A stretch of DNA of 64,000 bases. Origin: Lycocorax pyrrhopterus obiensis (taxonomy: Eukaryota > Chordata > Aves > Passeriformes > Paradisaeidae). The stretch covers positions 53,520,975 through 53,584,974 of the forward strand of contig JACSVZ010000007.1 of NCBI GenBank assembly GCA_014706295.1, in the 5' to 3' direction. A program made the translations under genes and the position numbers. The notes under the pieces are model-generated. The model was given only the letters and a program-made list of their open reading frames with translations. It made no database searches and was not told the origin of the DNA. This document shows, in pieces, positions 1 through 12,450 of this stretch (position 1 is the stretch's first letter; every line of letters starts with the position of its first letter).

Positions 1-1499
1 CTTTCACAGACCCTCTAAAGCTTTTCTTCCAGGATATCTGGGTATTATTTCTTCCTGACATTACTTTTCATTTCTTTATTTATCTGCAAAACACACATAG
101 CAGAGGCAGAAATTCCGTGACTTCTCTGTATTTCACGTTGACAATGCTCAGCTCTCAGAGAAGAGCTACAGGAAAAAAGGACAAATCAATCTTCACTGGT
201 GATTCAAACATTGCCAACAAAATCACTGGTTGGTGCTTTCTGACATTGGCCAGCCTGCAATGTAAACTGTATTTTTGGGGACTGGACACAAATGTTTAAT
301 TCATGAAATACAGTGTTATGATCTGACATTACACATTATTTTGTCAGTAGCAGTGTGAATTGGAATTAAACTCATGAGTCAGAAGCAAAAGGATCCATAA
401 CTCAACATAAGCCCCTGAGTAAGATCTTTCAAGTGTTGTAATGTCTGAACTGTTCGCATGATGTTTTCAAAATAACAGCATTCATTGCATAGTTACATCT
501 GACCCTTAGTGGTGCACCACTTATAGTACTAACAGTTCTTATTGACACATTAAAAATAGTTACTACCTCATTCAAGAGAATTGTTTCTTGACTAGTTATT
601 GTTCCATGGCTACAAATACATTGTCACAAATTTGTTGTTTTCGTGTTGCTGTTTACCACTGCATTTTGTATGATTATAGCAAACACTGCTCGAGACCATT
701 GTGGAACAAAGGCAACAAGACGATGACTTCTCTCCGTGCACATGAGCTGTCCAAATCAAGTATTTCCTTTGGTCCAAGTACAGACCTCAGAGAAAAAAAA
801 AAAAAGCAGTGCAAAAATTTTGCAATATAAATTCACTGCTGAGGAAAAGAATACTGCATTTCTATGTTCTTGTTTTTGCTTATTTTTTAAGGACAATTCA
901 CATGGAAATTAAGAAAATATTTACCTTGAATTCTTTGTACAGAACTGAAAAACAACTTGGCACAATAGGAACAAATACACCTGTGAATTAAAAAATCAGT
1001 TTATAAAAAACAAGTAAGTTTTATGAATGATATCATGTATATCAATGCCAGTAGAAGCCCTTTAGTATGCAGTGTTTACATTTTATGGGGCATTAAATGG
1101 TGACATTTAACAGGTATAATGCCCCTCCTAAAACATGTCTGCTAGATATGGGTATGGAGAAGAAAAATGAAAGCATTGTTAAGCCAGGTATGGGGTCCTG
1201 TAACTGGACCTGATACACAGGTGAGCTGGCTGTGTGTCAAATCATCTTTGAAAGCAAAATCAGAACAGTGGAAACATCAACATGTTCATTCCCATCTGTT
1301 CTGCTCCTCACTTGCAGTAATCGCTCCATACCAAAAGCTAAAGTTGTGTCTTTAACTGGGTCTTCTCTGCTTCCTGCTTTCACTTGGCCTTGGATTTATG
1401 TGGGGCATGCATGAATGGGAAGTATCAAAACCTCTTTAGTCCCAAAATACCCTATGAAATATTTAGATAAAATTTCCACAAAATGTGTCAGAATACTTA

Positions 1500-1594
1500 A
1501 AAAAAAAAACAAAAAAAAAACAAAAAAACAAACCAGCACAAACACACATACACAAAAAAACCCCACAGCAACCAAAAAACCCACCAAAAAAAAA
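1500..1594. repeat. A-rich low-complexity tract
   Basis: Runs of A broken by single C or CC (AAAAAC-type units, then CACACA). The open frames on both strands here (poly-Lys/Thr on +, poly-Phe/Val on -) are artefacts of the composition. Confidence 0.8.
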
Positions 1595-2065
1595 TGACAT
1601 AAGATTTTTAACATAGATAAATTTCCAAACTTCCAGAGAAGGAACACTTTTAGAGGATAAGTGAAAAATAATTTAATTTTTTGTACTTTCTATACTTACA
1701 GTAAGCAAATACACTTTCAGTCTAGACCAGCCCTTTTAGTGGGTAAGTTTAAAAACTTATGCATTGAAGTCTCAGAGTTTGTTCTCTTACACCAAATTTT
1801 TCCTTTCCTTGTTTTTCCTTAAGCCATAATGCTGGACTTTTGAAATTTCCAACCCAAAAAAAAGAAATTAAGAATATTTTATGTGCTTGTGGACAACAAT
1901 ATCTAGAGACACTCTCACCATGAGAGTTAGATTTTAATAGCAGAGTTCAAGAGGAGACTAAAAACCAGCTGGTGGTCAACCATGTTAAACACGATACCTA
2001 TGAAAAAGCGACCATAGCAGAATACACTTACATAAGTTCAACAGCCTGGAAAATCACAAGAAATC

Positions 2066-2092
2066 ATATATATATATCATATATATATATAT
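2066..2092. repeat. (AT)n microsatellite
   Basis: Alternating AT, interrupted once by a CAT. It is a simple repeat with no other content. Confidence 0.85.
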
Positions 2093-5000
2093 GTTCTGAT
2101 CGTCACATAAAATATATGTAGTGTGGCTGATGCTAGTGGTTGGAGCACTTATTATCATCACATCGTATGCAGCGTTCAGTTAATTGCTCCTTGCTGTGTT
2201 ATGCAAATCAAAACTCTGAATTTATGGATAAAAGCTATCATACACGATCTTTTCAACACACGTAAACCAGTTCCCACTGATGTAGCTGGAGCCTTGTGTT
2301 AACACTTTCTGCCACTAGAGGATAGTGTTGTCATATGACTATGCACACACATTAAGCACGAGAAGTACATGAACTTACTGTAAAGTTCAAGTTGATTGTT
2401 TTCTAAAGCCAGAAAAAAAAAAATCATATTTCAATAATGGAATTTTTTTTACCTGAAAAATCCTGAAGCTTTTTTTTTTTCATAAAAATTAGAGAGCAAA
2501 ATCACATGGCATAATTGTTTATTAGTTTATACTTAGTAAATTTAATATGTAATCTTAGTAATCTTTAATATGTTATTTGTTTTCAAGTAAATGAGATTAA
2601 TGCACCTCAGGCTGAGTGTGCTACCTGGGAATCTCTTGGAAGGACGTGGCCATGGTGCAAGGGTCTGACATAAAGCAGGTAACTGAATTTTTTTGTAGTG
2701 GTACTAGATATTTGTGACAGTTACAGGTATCAGGCTTGAAAATTGACTGACAGTGTTCTGAGGACTAGGAACCAGATCAGGCCAAGCTCAGGAACACTCA
2801 CTTATGGTAGTAACAGGGAATCAGAAATTCACTCCTGTAATACATTACTTACACCTTCACTTCAGCAAAGCAGAGAGAAATCAGCTGCAGATTTCAATTA
2901 AAACATGCAGACCACACTTAGGAAAAAAACCTGTGCAAGTTTCAGGAATAGGCTGTATCAAATAAAAAGCCATAATGAATTGCTGTCATCAGGAATAAGA
3001 AGGGAAAGGAGGAGATACTGTCTCAGTCATCCCCCGCAGCTCTACCTGACACACTACATCTCTAAGTTTCTCCATGTTCAAAATAAGAATTCTAATCTCT
3101 GGGAGAAAAAAATTAAAATCTGACTTTAGTCTGGTGATGATGTGGAGAGTATTCTTCTATGGAGAGGTCCAGGATACATTTTACATACTTGTTTCCAGCA
3201 ATGGGAATCTACAGTGGAACATAGTCAACTCATTTAGACCTGTCATGACCTTACGATGTTATTTCACACACTGAACACCACACTCTTCAGAACCAGAGAG
3301 CATTTGTTCTTGATGTTTAATAAGTGCTCACAATTTACATTACTAACATGACAATACCTAAAGTAAGGTGTGTATTTAATGAGTTATTTTGTATTGCTTA
3401 AATTTAAAAAGTCCATAGGGTTAGCAATTGTTAGTATTTAGAGAAGAAAAATAACAGTGGCTTAGAAAATGCAACCTATGAGAGAGATGAAGAATCTGAG
3501 AGTGCAGAACTTTAATTCTCTTTATACATGAAAAAGTTTGTTATAAAAAGATGATCATTTATTGCTCAATGAATTCACTAGAAGGAGGACTGGAAGAAGC
3601 ACAGGAAATATTAATTAAATAGTACATTGAGAAGAATTAAAATATATATTGTGATCATTCTGCCAAGCAGTAGACCCACCAAGAAGGCTGTAAAACCTTC
3701 TTTACCGAAGGTTTTTTGGTAAATTTAAAGGTGCTTGTCATTGATTATTTAGGAGAAAAAAACTGACAAGAGCAATAGGTTATCATGGATTATCTCTTCA
3801 GGCATATTTCACCTTTCCTATGTATTTATAATTCTGGTATGATCCTAAACTGTTGTGAGACAAAAATCGCTAGTCATTTGCAATCTTACTAAAATCAATA
3901 TAAACTGGGAAAACGGTTTTGCGTCTGACAGGTCCACTCGTGTTATTAGCAACAGTAATATGACATTTTTAGGAAAAAGGATCTGAACTAGGTATATACA
4001 AAAGCTATTAATAATTAAGAAAAATCCATCCCAATTCTTGATGGAGTTCTTTCAGTTGTAAACACATACTTAGCACACTTTTTCTATGCTCTTGTGCAAA
4101 AATGACCATGTAAATAATTCTCTCCTCTTTTCTTAGCTATCAGTTCATCAGTAATATTGAGCAACCTCCAATCTTGGAAATTCTACTAATAATTTCTGGA
4201 AGTTTTTTCACAGTACTGAAACCAGTTACTAGAAAAAGTAAATAGTAGTTACTAAAAACAAAAGAACCCAAATGCTTCAGCTTTGTCACTACACAACTGA
4301 AGCATTCTTCTTTCAAATAGAGTTATTTAAATTCAGTTAGGATTATAATTTTATTAGGTCGTCTTAATTTAAAATGAAACAAATTTGAGTAATTTTGAAC
4401 CCAGCAAACTCCAAAAACATTTAACAGGGATTTTTCCTGTAAACTTCTTTATGCATTATATTTCTACAGCTAAAATCATCTTACTGTGGTTGTTTTCATA
4501 AACACATTTTACTCCTATTTTAGTAAACTTTTGTATTAACATATGTTAATAATCAAGCTTTACCCTTTACTGTTTGCAGATGATATTTAAGCAATAAAAT
4601 TCCGTGTGTGATCTCTGCATTCTAAAGAAATCCATCAAATCTATCAGATCTTCTATAGTATGAACTGCTCCATTCAGATAAGAGTTTGGGTTTTTTGGCT
4701 ATGACTGCTGAAACTTGTTTTAAGTTGCAGTTCTCATTTTCTAACAAATTAATTTCATTTTCCTTGAAACATTTGCAACAGCTATTTAACTGCGTATAAT
4801 GTCAGAACATGTGTCCTGGGTTGCTCAATTAAATCATTGTTGTTACTGTTACATAATATTATTATATCTGCACTAACAAGATATTTGGCTGCAGGTATAA
4901 GAGTTCAGGCACATTCAGTTTTGTTTTTAAATGTACGTGATTAAGCAACTGTGAGTAGATAACTGCTGGCAAACGATCTTTACAGAAATGGCCAACAGCT

Positions 5001-8000
5001 TTCATAAAAAAGACATACAAATTCGTTGTCAACAGAGATACTAAACTCTGATCTATGAAATATTTTGATCAGCATTAAGTGGGGTTTTTTGGGCAAGGAG
5101 ACCTGAAACTGAATTTCAGGTTCTGGATCATGACCACTCACACATTATCCAGGGACATCAGCATAATTTTTCTTAAAATTTAATCAGCAAGTTGCAGAGA
5201 AATTAAGAAGTTATTTTCTCTCATGTTTCCCCATTCAGTCTCTTGGCTTTTGTGATACTGCTATGAAATGTTCTCCAGTTGCCAGTGACTGTGGAGGACC
5301 TGGATTTTTAATGTCAGAGTTGCAACTGGCTTTTCTAATTCAGACACTTTTTGTATAACCTAAATAATAAAAACAAGAATGAGTCATATCCCACCTTAAT
5401 ACCCATCTCATCTTTAATATAAGAGCTATATCTGAAGCTGAGTTTGACTTCAGGAATTTACTCAAACCACTAAGTCAACCAAGGTTGTGAAAAATAGCCT
5501 GCTGAATGAGCTAGTTATAGTGGTCAAAGCGGTACAGTAGGTGTAGCAATGCTGACACTAGCAAAAACAAGACACAATTTGTCCCACTTGAGGAATAATA
5601 ATAAATATGACTGCAAGAAAATCCCCATCTAAACCAGTTTAAGAACCATTTGTACCTGTTTATCTACATAACCTCTTTAGAGTTTCTTACAGAAAGATGA
5701 ATACCAGAAACAGAAAAGGCCTTGATGCTGGTCCTTGTCCTGAAGCTCAAAACCAAATTGAGCAGTCAGACCAGCAGGGAGACCAGTCTGCAGCAAATCC
5801 TTAGAGACGCCGTAATTCATGCTGTCAGTTACCTACCAGGCACTGGTTGCCATAGCTATAGCTCCTCCATCCCTGTGTACTGCAGTAATACAATCTTGAA
5901 GCCACAAAAGGGTGAAACCTACAGAGATCTGTAGCAGAGGTAAACAGCCAAGCCTTGTGGTGGTTTTGGCCAGTCATAATATCTGATACTAAAATTAATT
6001 TTAAAAAGTAACAGGCTAAAAGAACTTTTATTTTGCAAATGTCTTGGATCAAGGATGAAACCTGGGTGCCATTTTCTCCCAGGCACATAATTATTTTCTA
6101 AGTGTATACAAATCACCCTTTCTAAAGAAAAACAGATCAATAGTTAGAAAAAAGCAAGACTTTCAGAGACATTAAAAACTTAACAGCTAATACAATCTTG
6201 TTTTGGCTGCAGGCTTTAATCTGATGACTTTTCAGATCATATTGTTCAGCAACTTAAAAACAAAACAACTCCTCCAAATGATAAGACTGTAAATTATGGG
6301 TTTGAATGGCTTAAGTTCTAATCCAATAATTTTATTGTGCCAGTGAAACTCTTAATTAAAAATGTTAAAACATTGTTCAAAACAAACAAAATTCTCTAGA
6401 TATTTCTGGCTATTTTTCTAGCACTGACTTTGACAGAGCTGCACCAATCTATGTCAGCATTCAGCTTCTTAAGTCCAAAGCATTACATTACTTGTTTCAT
6501 AGCATTAAGTGATTTATATTATCAAGTACTAGATTAGTTGTTTTAGTTACAATAAACTATTATACAAGTTACTCTTCTTTGCTCAGACTCTCTCTTTTGG
6601 AAAGCTATTTTGAAACAGTGATAAAACTTATTAATGTAGTATACATTCCTATGAAAACTGTAAGCAAACTCATACTCATGGATCAATTCTAATTTCACGT
6701 CATATGCTTTAATTTCTTTTATCCCCTAAAACAGAAAATACAAAAAAACCTGCTGTGGCTACTAAGGAGATGCTGGAGCTCAGAAGCTAAATAATGCTGA
6801 TATATCTCATGCTGGAAGAACTAATAGCAACAAAAAAGCCAGAGCACAATCCACAAATACATTATTAATTATGTTTTCTTCTCCAATCAGCAGATGGCCA
6901 CTGAACAGCTCAAGTGACTGGTAATAGGATACACAGCTTTTCATCTCCAAGTAACTGCATCACGTCTACCTTGTGTGGGTTGTAACTGAAAGGTACTATT
7001 TGACAGGCATTCAATAGCAAATATGTAATAGCCAGTCTCAGTCTAGAGACTCTGCTTTTCCTGTGCAATCTGCTTAACAAAGCTGGCATGTTATTTTCAA
7101 ACTCAGGGTTGAGTAGGCTGGGAGACTTGATTATCCTTTTAGGTCTAAAGGGTCAGCCCATCAAAACAATTTTGAAACCCAGGTGCAAGTGGGACAATGG
7201 ACTCAGTGGTCAGTCCATCAGGTGGTTTTTTCCAATTACTAGATAAACTTTTAAACACACAAACAAACAAATAAAAAGACAACAAGAACAAAAAAACAAC
7301 CTGAGATGAAAAGGAAAAAAATTAGTGTAATGAGACAGACTATTTACTGCTTTCACAAAGTTTTGCATGAAGAACACAATGTGTTCTTCTTTTGCATACT
7401 CAAGGCACAAAAATGTTCAGTATGGATACAAACATACAGTACGGATGCAAAACATCTGTACTGTCAAAAAAAGATTTAGTAAATTGATAAAATCAAGTGA
7501 TTGTAACTCCCTTCTGCAGGAAGCCTGGTATCGTCTGTTCTCAACAAAACTCACCATGTTCAGTTCTCTCCATGAACTTTGAATTTATTAGAGGTTATTT
7601 TCATGTTTACTGAACAGAACCACACTTATGTTTTCAGGGAATTCAACTGAAATTCAGAGGATTTCAATACAGACTCAAAGGCTGCCTTCATCACCTGGTA
7701 TCTGATAGGAAAATTAGTCCTAATGTAGAAGCACTCTTCTTGTGAAAAGAAAATTACCATCAGGGTATATTTAGAGAAAGCCCAGCAATAGGCATCTCAA
7801 ACATAATTAATCAGTCAATTTCAAACATAAGGTCAGTATCATATGAAAGGTTTTTTAATGAGAATATTTTTGAAAATATATGAGGAATGAAAGGGAATTA
7901 CACATGTAAAAGTGTTGCAGACATGTAGCAGTAGGTCATAGAGTTGTTGAGTCAGAAGCGTTAAAAACACGACCTTATTTACCTCCTTGACATCCATGGA

Positions 8001-8603
8001 CAATATCTTCAAGGTTTATCTGCTTTCAGCTCAGTACAGAGCATGAAGACAGATGTTAAAGACTGCTCTCTGACATGGTTAAATCCCTTAGGTTAAAGAT
8101 GGCTGAACACATAATTTAAATCTGTATCTCTGTATACATATAAAAACCTATTACAACCTTACCTCAATAGAAAAACTGAAACTCGGTTTGCATTTAAAGC
8201 TACTTGTTATCACTGTTATTAGGATCACGGTCCAGATTGCCTCCTTTATTATTTAGGCACTGGAGAGACAAATTGCTATAAAGATAGACAAGAGAGATAA
8301 AAGATGTGAAAAAGAAACAGAAACAGAGAGACTAACTTGCCAAAATCCCACTGCAAATTAATGGTCAAATTAAGAATAGAATCCAGATCATTCAAATCCC
8401 AGTTTTTTGCTGAGCTCACAGAGTATTCCCTCAGGCTTTTTCTAAGACATTTTTATTAGCCATCAGTGTTTACTGGTGGTAATTAATGTTAGCCCATAAA
8501 AAGACCTTTTAAACACAAAGCATCTGAATTCACCATCTATCAAAATTCCACTTCCTCTGTAACACTTACAGAATAATCAAGAAGTTGGCTAGGAGGCTCC
8601 TGA

Positions 8604-9085
8604 ATGTACACGCTGCACCATATGTATTCAAGGTTCACTCAAGCCTACACGAGCCTCTCAGGCCAGCTGATGCCAGACCACCTTCTGCGGCCAACAGCAC
8701 GCGCAGGAGTGCAAGGGGCAGCATCAGGTGACGAGCTTTATTTTTTCAGGCCTAGCAATGCTGACCTAGACACAGCTAAGCAGCCTGGAAAAGCACCATC
8801 AGAGCTTGAGCATTCCTGTGAGTGACTAGCAATCCTTTGCATCCCTTAACTAACGTGTGTGCTGGAGCTCGCAGTCTTCTGATCCTTGGATTATAATTTC
8901 TCAGCACAGAGCTCCAGCACACGCAGGAACCAGGAACAACCACCTCCTCCCTTCTGGCTCCTCCCAGGGCTTGATTTATAGGGCTAATGCCCGCCCTGCA
9001 GCCACAGCTGTTTGTGGGAGGTTAATGAGCCAATAATTGGATCCTGGTGTGTGGATCCTGGTCTTGAGTGAGAGTTTGGCTAGTG
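8604..9085 (-). mobile_element. Possible solo LTR or LTR relic, minus strand
   Basis: This block is clearly more GC-rich than its surroundings. Read on the minus strand it has an LTR-like order: a TATAAA box (8975-8980 complement), then about 240 bases downstream an AATAAA signal (8737-8742 complement), with a GC-rich segment between. It also holds a perfect 14-bp inverted repeat (8857-8870 and 8909-8922) around a 38-base loop, and a GGATCCTGG repeated near 9040-9060. I could not find clean TG...CA ends or a target duplication and do not recognise the family. It could instead be a conserved regulatory block. Confidence 0.35.
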
Positions 9086-10799
9086 CATACCATCAGGGTT
9101 TAAATACATTATACAACAAACGTGTACTTAATAAATTTTACTTTTTAGTTGCTCAGCTTTTGGTCACTTTCCTCTCATTCTGGCTTCATGGCCACAACTT
9201 ATGCATATAGCTAATTTAGCATTAGTTAAATAACACTATATATGAAGCAAACTGTTTGGGAAGTAAATAGCAAAACCAAATCTTTCTGTGAAAAGTACAT
9301 TTCCCTACTAGTATTTCATGTAAGTGCTATAATACTTCAGCCTTGAATTAAAACTTCTGGTTGGTTCCATAATACAAGTAAATTAAAATAAAAATCTTTA
9401 AAAATTAGGCATTAGTTCATCTAGTTTCTGATATTCTAGATAAATATTAAAATGCCTTAACATATTTAGCAGAACTAAAATTCAAATCCAAGTTGGTAGA
9501 GCCAGAAAAAGACCTAATTAACTTGGGGTGATGAGTAGGATTTTTATATAAATGTATGTAAAGAAACCTTTATTTATATATCTTACACATCTTATCTCGT
9601 TTCTGTATACATTTTATTTACCTTATTACCATTATCCTCTTTACATATATGAAAGAAGCTTTAAATGTAAAGTGCCATGGGAATTATGAACAGGCACTTA
9701 CCAATCTGCTTCTTTTCTCTGCTAACAACAGGGATTTTTCATTTCAATTTATAGTAAAAAACAGATAGCTTTAGTTCAAATGCCTGTTAATTCTTTCTTT
9801 GAAACAAAAATAAAGGAGTACATAAAGAAATTAGAAATGGGCATTTAGTCTATAAATTACAGAACACAAGACAGGCAAAGGGCTGCCCATAAAATTACCT
9901 TGGTAGCCCCAGCGAAAGGAAGAGAAGAACAGCTTTCACAATTGGTTCTTGAATCATCTTCTTACATGTATATGGAATACTTCTCTGAAAAGCCAAGAAA
10001 TGTATGAACCAAGAATCTTCAGATAAAGTTGAAATTAAATAGGTGAGAATAGCAATAAAAGTAAAAGCAGAGAACATACAGCATGCTGGGGACCAGACCT
10101 GGTTTGGGAAATTAAACTCTTCTAGGAGAAGAGTTGTGATTAATCAGCTGTGCTGACATCAATACATGCCATTTTCACAGACAGCAAAAAACTGTGGACA
10201 GCAAAAAAGGAGTATAAAGTTAAAACAAAAATGAACCTCTGTGAAGGTAACGCATCAAGTATAAAGATTATGTGTCATGGTTCTGTGGAATGCATGCAGG
10301 CAAAAAATCTGTGTCAAAGGCCTTGTTTTATGACTTCTTAGTAATTGTCTACCCAATACTTCTAATCAACTTCCTGGTGTTCAAAAGAAATTCTAGCATG
10401 CCTAAGAAATGATGATAAAATGTAAATACAACTCATATCTACGCAAAATTTTTGAAATAAATACTGAACACAAGATGCAAATAAATTTAATGTTGGGGCA
10501 AAGTCTGCACAGGCATACCAGATAGTCAGTACACAGCCTGATATAAGTACAGATGGAAGAGAAATCTGCAGTTAAGTTGGTCTAACACTTCCTATTGTAA
10601 GATTCTGGTTTGAAATGCTTATAAGCTTTGATAATGTTTAATTGTTCTGTCTAAATTCTTTCAGAGTATCTGATTTTTTTAAACCTTTAGTAAAAATGGA
10701 GCTGACGCCTTCTAAAATGTGACTAAGCAAAAACATTCCGGTTTGATGAAGTCAATTAATACTTAGTAACTCTTATATTGAAAAACTGAATTTAGAATT
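9086..10799. other. AT-rich intergenic DNA
   Basis: No recognisable gene or repeat. Only short, composition-driven open frames are present. Confidence 0.55.
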
Positions 10800-11298
10800 A
10801 TGAATTCCTCAGTACAAGACAGACATGGAGCTCCTGAAGTGGGTCCAGTTGGAGGGCTACAAAGGTGATTAAGGGACTGGAGTGTCTCTCTTATGAGGAA
10901 AGGGCTGAGGTAGCTGGGCCTATTCAGCCTGGGGAAAAGACAACTGAGAGGGGGCCTCATCAATGTCTACATGTATCTGAACGGAGGCGGCAAGAGGATG
11001 CAGCCAAGCTCTTCTCAGTGGTGCTGAGCAATAGGACAAGAGGCAACAGGCAGAAACTGATGTCCAGCAAGTTCCACCTGAACATGAGGAAGAACTTCTT
11101 TACTGTGCAGTGACCATGCATTGGAACAGATTGTCCAGAGAAGCTGTGGAGTCTCTCTCACTGGAGATACCCAAGAACCATCTGGATGCAGCTCTGTGCA
11201 ATGTGCTCTAGGATGACCCTGCTTGAGCAGGGAGGTTGGACAAGATGACCCACTGTGGTTCCTTCCAACCCAACCCATTCTATGATTCTGTGACTCAG
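10800..11298 (+). mobile_element. CR1 LINE 3' fragment, + orientation
   Basis: It contains the standard avian CR1 3' blocks in order. First comes a segment reading like 'pulled CTGAGGTAGCTGGGCC-TATTCAGCCTGG'. Next is the AGGAAGAACTTCTTTACTG block, then GGTTGGACAAGATGACCC. It ends with the CR1 tail CCCATTCTATGATTCTGTGA. It is 5'-truncated, as most CR1 copies are, and all reading frames are broken. The short frames on both strands here are leftovers of the repeat, not genes. Confidence 0.92.
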
Positions 11299-11645
11299 GA
11301 TTTTTACCAGCCAGTAGAATCTCCAGCTGAATTAGAGGCCAAGGTTTCCATCATAACACATAAGGAGATTTTGAGTGCACCTGCACTATCAGTTTGAATT
11401 ACTGCCTGTTTTGTTCCAAGGTCCTCTTCATTAGCATTCACTCTGTGCACATGTTTGATTATTCCTGGAATACTCAATGAATAGATAGCTCTAGGAAATG
11501 GTTTGAGTACAATATCTCTCTACACTTGGTCCAGTCCTCCAACATCATCTTTGCAAGCCTTTGCCTGGCATGACCCCATAACATGTCTCTGACAACATGG
11601 TATAGTAGCAGATAAGTGGTGCGCCACAAGCATTTCTCCTTTTAT
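11299..11645. other. Intergenic DNA between CR1 and provirus
   Basis: Unremarkable sequence; nothing recognised. It ends at the target duplication of the provirus. Confidence 0.5.
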
Positions 11646-11650
11646 CTTGG
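11646..11650. repeat. Target-site duplication CTTGG, left copy
   Basis: The 5 bases before the 5' LTR (CTTGG) are identical to the 5 bases after the 3' LTR (18123-18127). A 5-bp duplication is usual for ERVL-type (class III) integration. The exact match shows that both ends belong to a single insertion. Confidence 0.9.
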
Positions 11651-12300
11651 TGTCTTGGGGTGACTCTATCATGTGTATCCCCTATCATGCTCTATGCCCA
11701 AAAAGTAATTTTGTGCCTTTTCTGTGCCTTTAAACTGAGCTTAAAAAAAAAAAAAAAAAACCAAATGAACTTTTCAAAACAGTTTCTCAAGGACAGGGAG
11801 ATTACACTCCTCTGCGTTCTCTGGCTGCAGGAGCAGGACGGAGCACCCTGCTTGCTTGCTTCAGCCAGCGGTTTCGGGTTTTTTTTTCCCTTCTTTTCCT
11901 GGCGTGAGACGGAAAGCTGAACTTTGTTTCCTGGGACTTTGGTGTTTTTTCCCTTCTTCTTTTCTGGACTGTTCAACAACATCAGAACACATCGGGAGAA
12001 TTTTTCCCCGAGGCCCGGGGGTTGGGCCCTCGCCGACCAGCTCCGAGGAGGAGAGAGACCACACCTACAAAAAGACTCTGAAATCTTCCCAGGTTTCTCC
12101 CTATAGCGAGAGATTTCATTTCATTATTTAGCATTATTATCCTTTTCCCGTGTGTTTGTTAAATAAATAGTTCTTATCTCATTCACTTTCCTTCGAGGAA
12201 AATATTTTTTTTTCCCGAACCCTGTGGAGGGGGGGAAGGGTGGTTGTAACCCGGTTTCCTCTCAGAGGATATATTGCTAGGTTTTGGCCAAACCGGCACA
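11651..12300 (+). repeat. 5' LTR of the ERVL-like provirus
   Basis: The LTR is 650 bp, TGTCTTGG...GGCACA. It contains an A18 run near 11743-11760, a long pyrimidine-rich middle, and a polyadenylation signal AATAAA at 12162-12167. It matches the 3' LTR except for one 2-bp indel next to the A-run and four G/A differences in the last ~75 bases. The frames of 60-96 codons seen on both strands recur in the other LTR and are not genes. Confidence 0.95.
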
Positions 12301-12309
12301 AATACAAAT

Positions 12310-12327
12310 TGGCGTAGTCGGCAGGAT
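12310..12327 (+). other. Primer binding site, tRNA-Ser
   Basis: TGGCGTAGTCGGCAGGAT lies 9 bases after the LTR end. It is the complement of the 3' end of vertebrate tRNA-Ser of the UCN class (AGA anticodon: ...ATCCTGCCGACTACG plus CCA), and the match continues to 12332. The tRNA sequence is recalled from general knowledge. Serine priming is less common among ERVs than Pro, Lys, Trp or Leu priming. Confidence 0.85.
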
Positions 12328-12450
12328 TCGAAGGAAAGTGAAAAAAAAAAACTGTACTAATTACATCTTGGTCTAATCCTGTGGCTGATAAAACACTTTT
12401 ACAGAGCAGGGGCACAAATCCGGATTTCTATTTTGCTTTGCTCGGTGATA

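Larger units (their letters stand above)
1..8595. other. AT-rich intergenic DNA, no gene recognised
   Basis: I see no convincing coding exon, RNA gene or recognisable transposon here. The open frames are all short (60-87 codons) and have no family signature. The stretch holds an A-rich simple repeat, an (AT)n run and small hairpins, such as a 9-bp stem at 3692-3715 and an 8-bp stem at 5101-5121. From its position it is the far upstream flank of PPP2R5C. An unrecognised noncoding transcript cannot be excluded. Confidence 0.6.

Noticed and set aside
10763..11278. Frames of 66-87 codons on both strands
   Set aside because: Contained in the CR1 copy at 10800-11298.
11692..12131. Overlapping 60-96-codon frames on both strands in the 5' LTR, repeated at 17550-17953
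   Set aside because: Identical frames in both LTRs are explained by the LTR sequence. They have no start context or protein signature.
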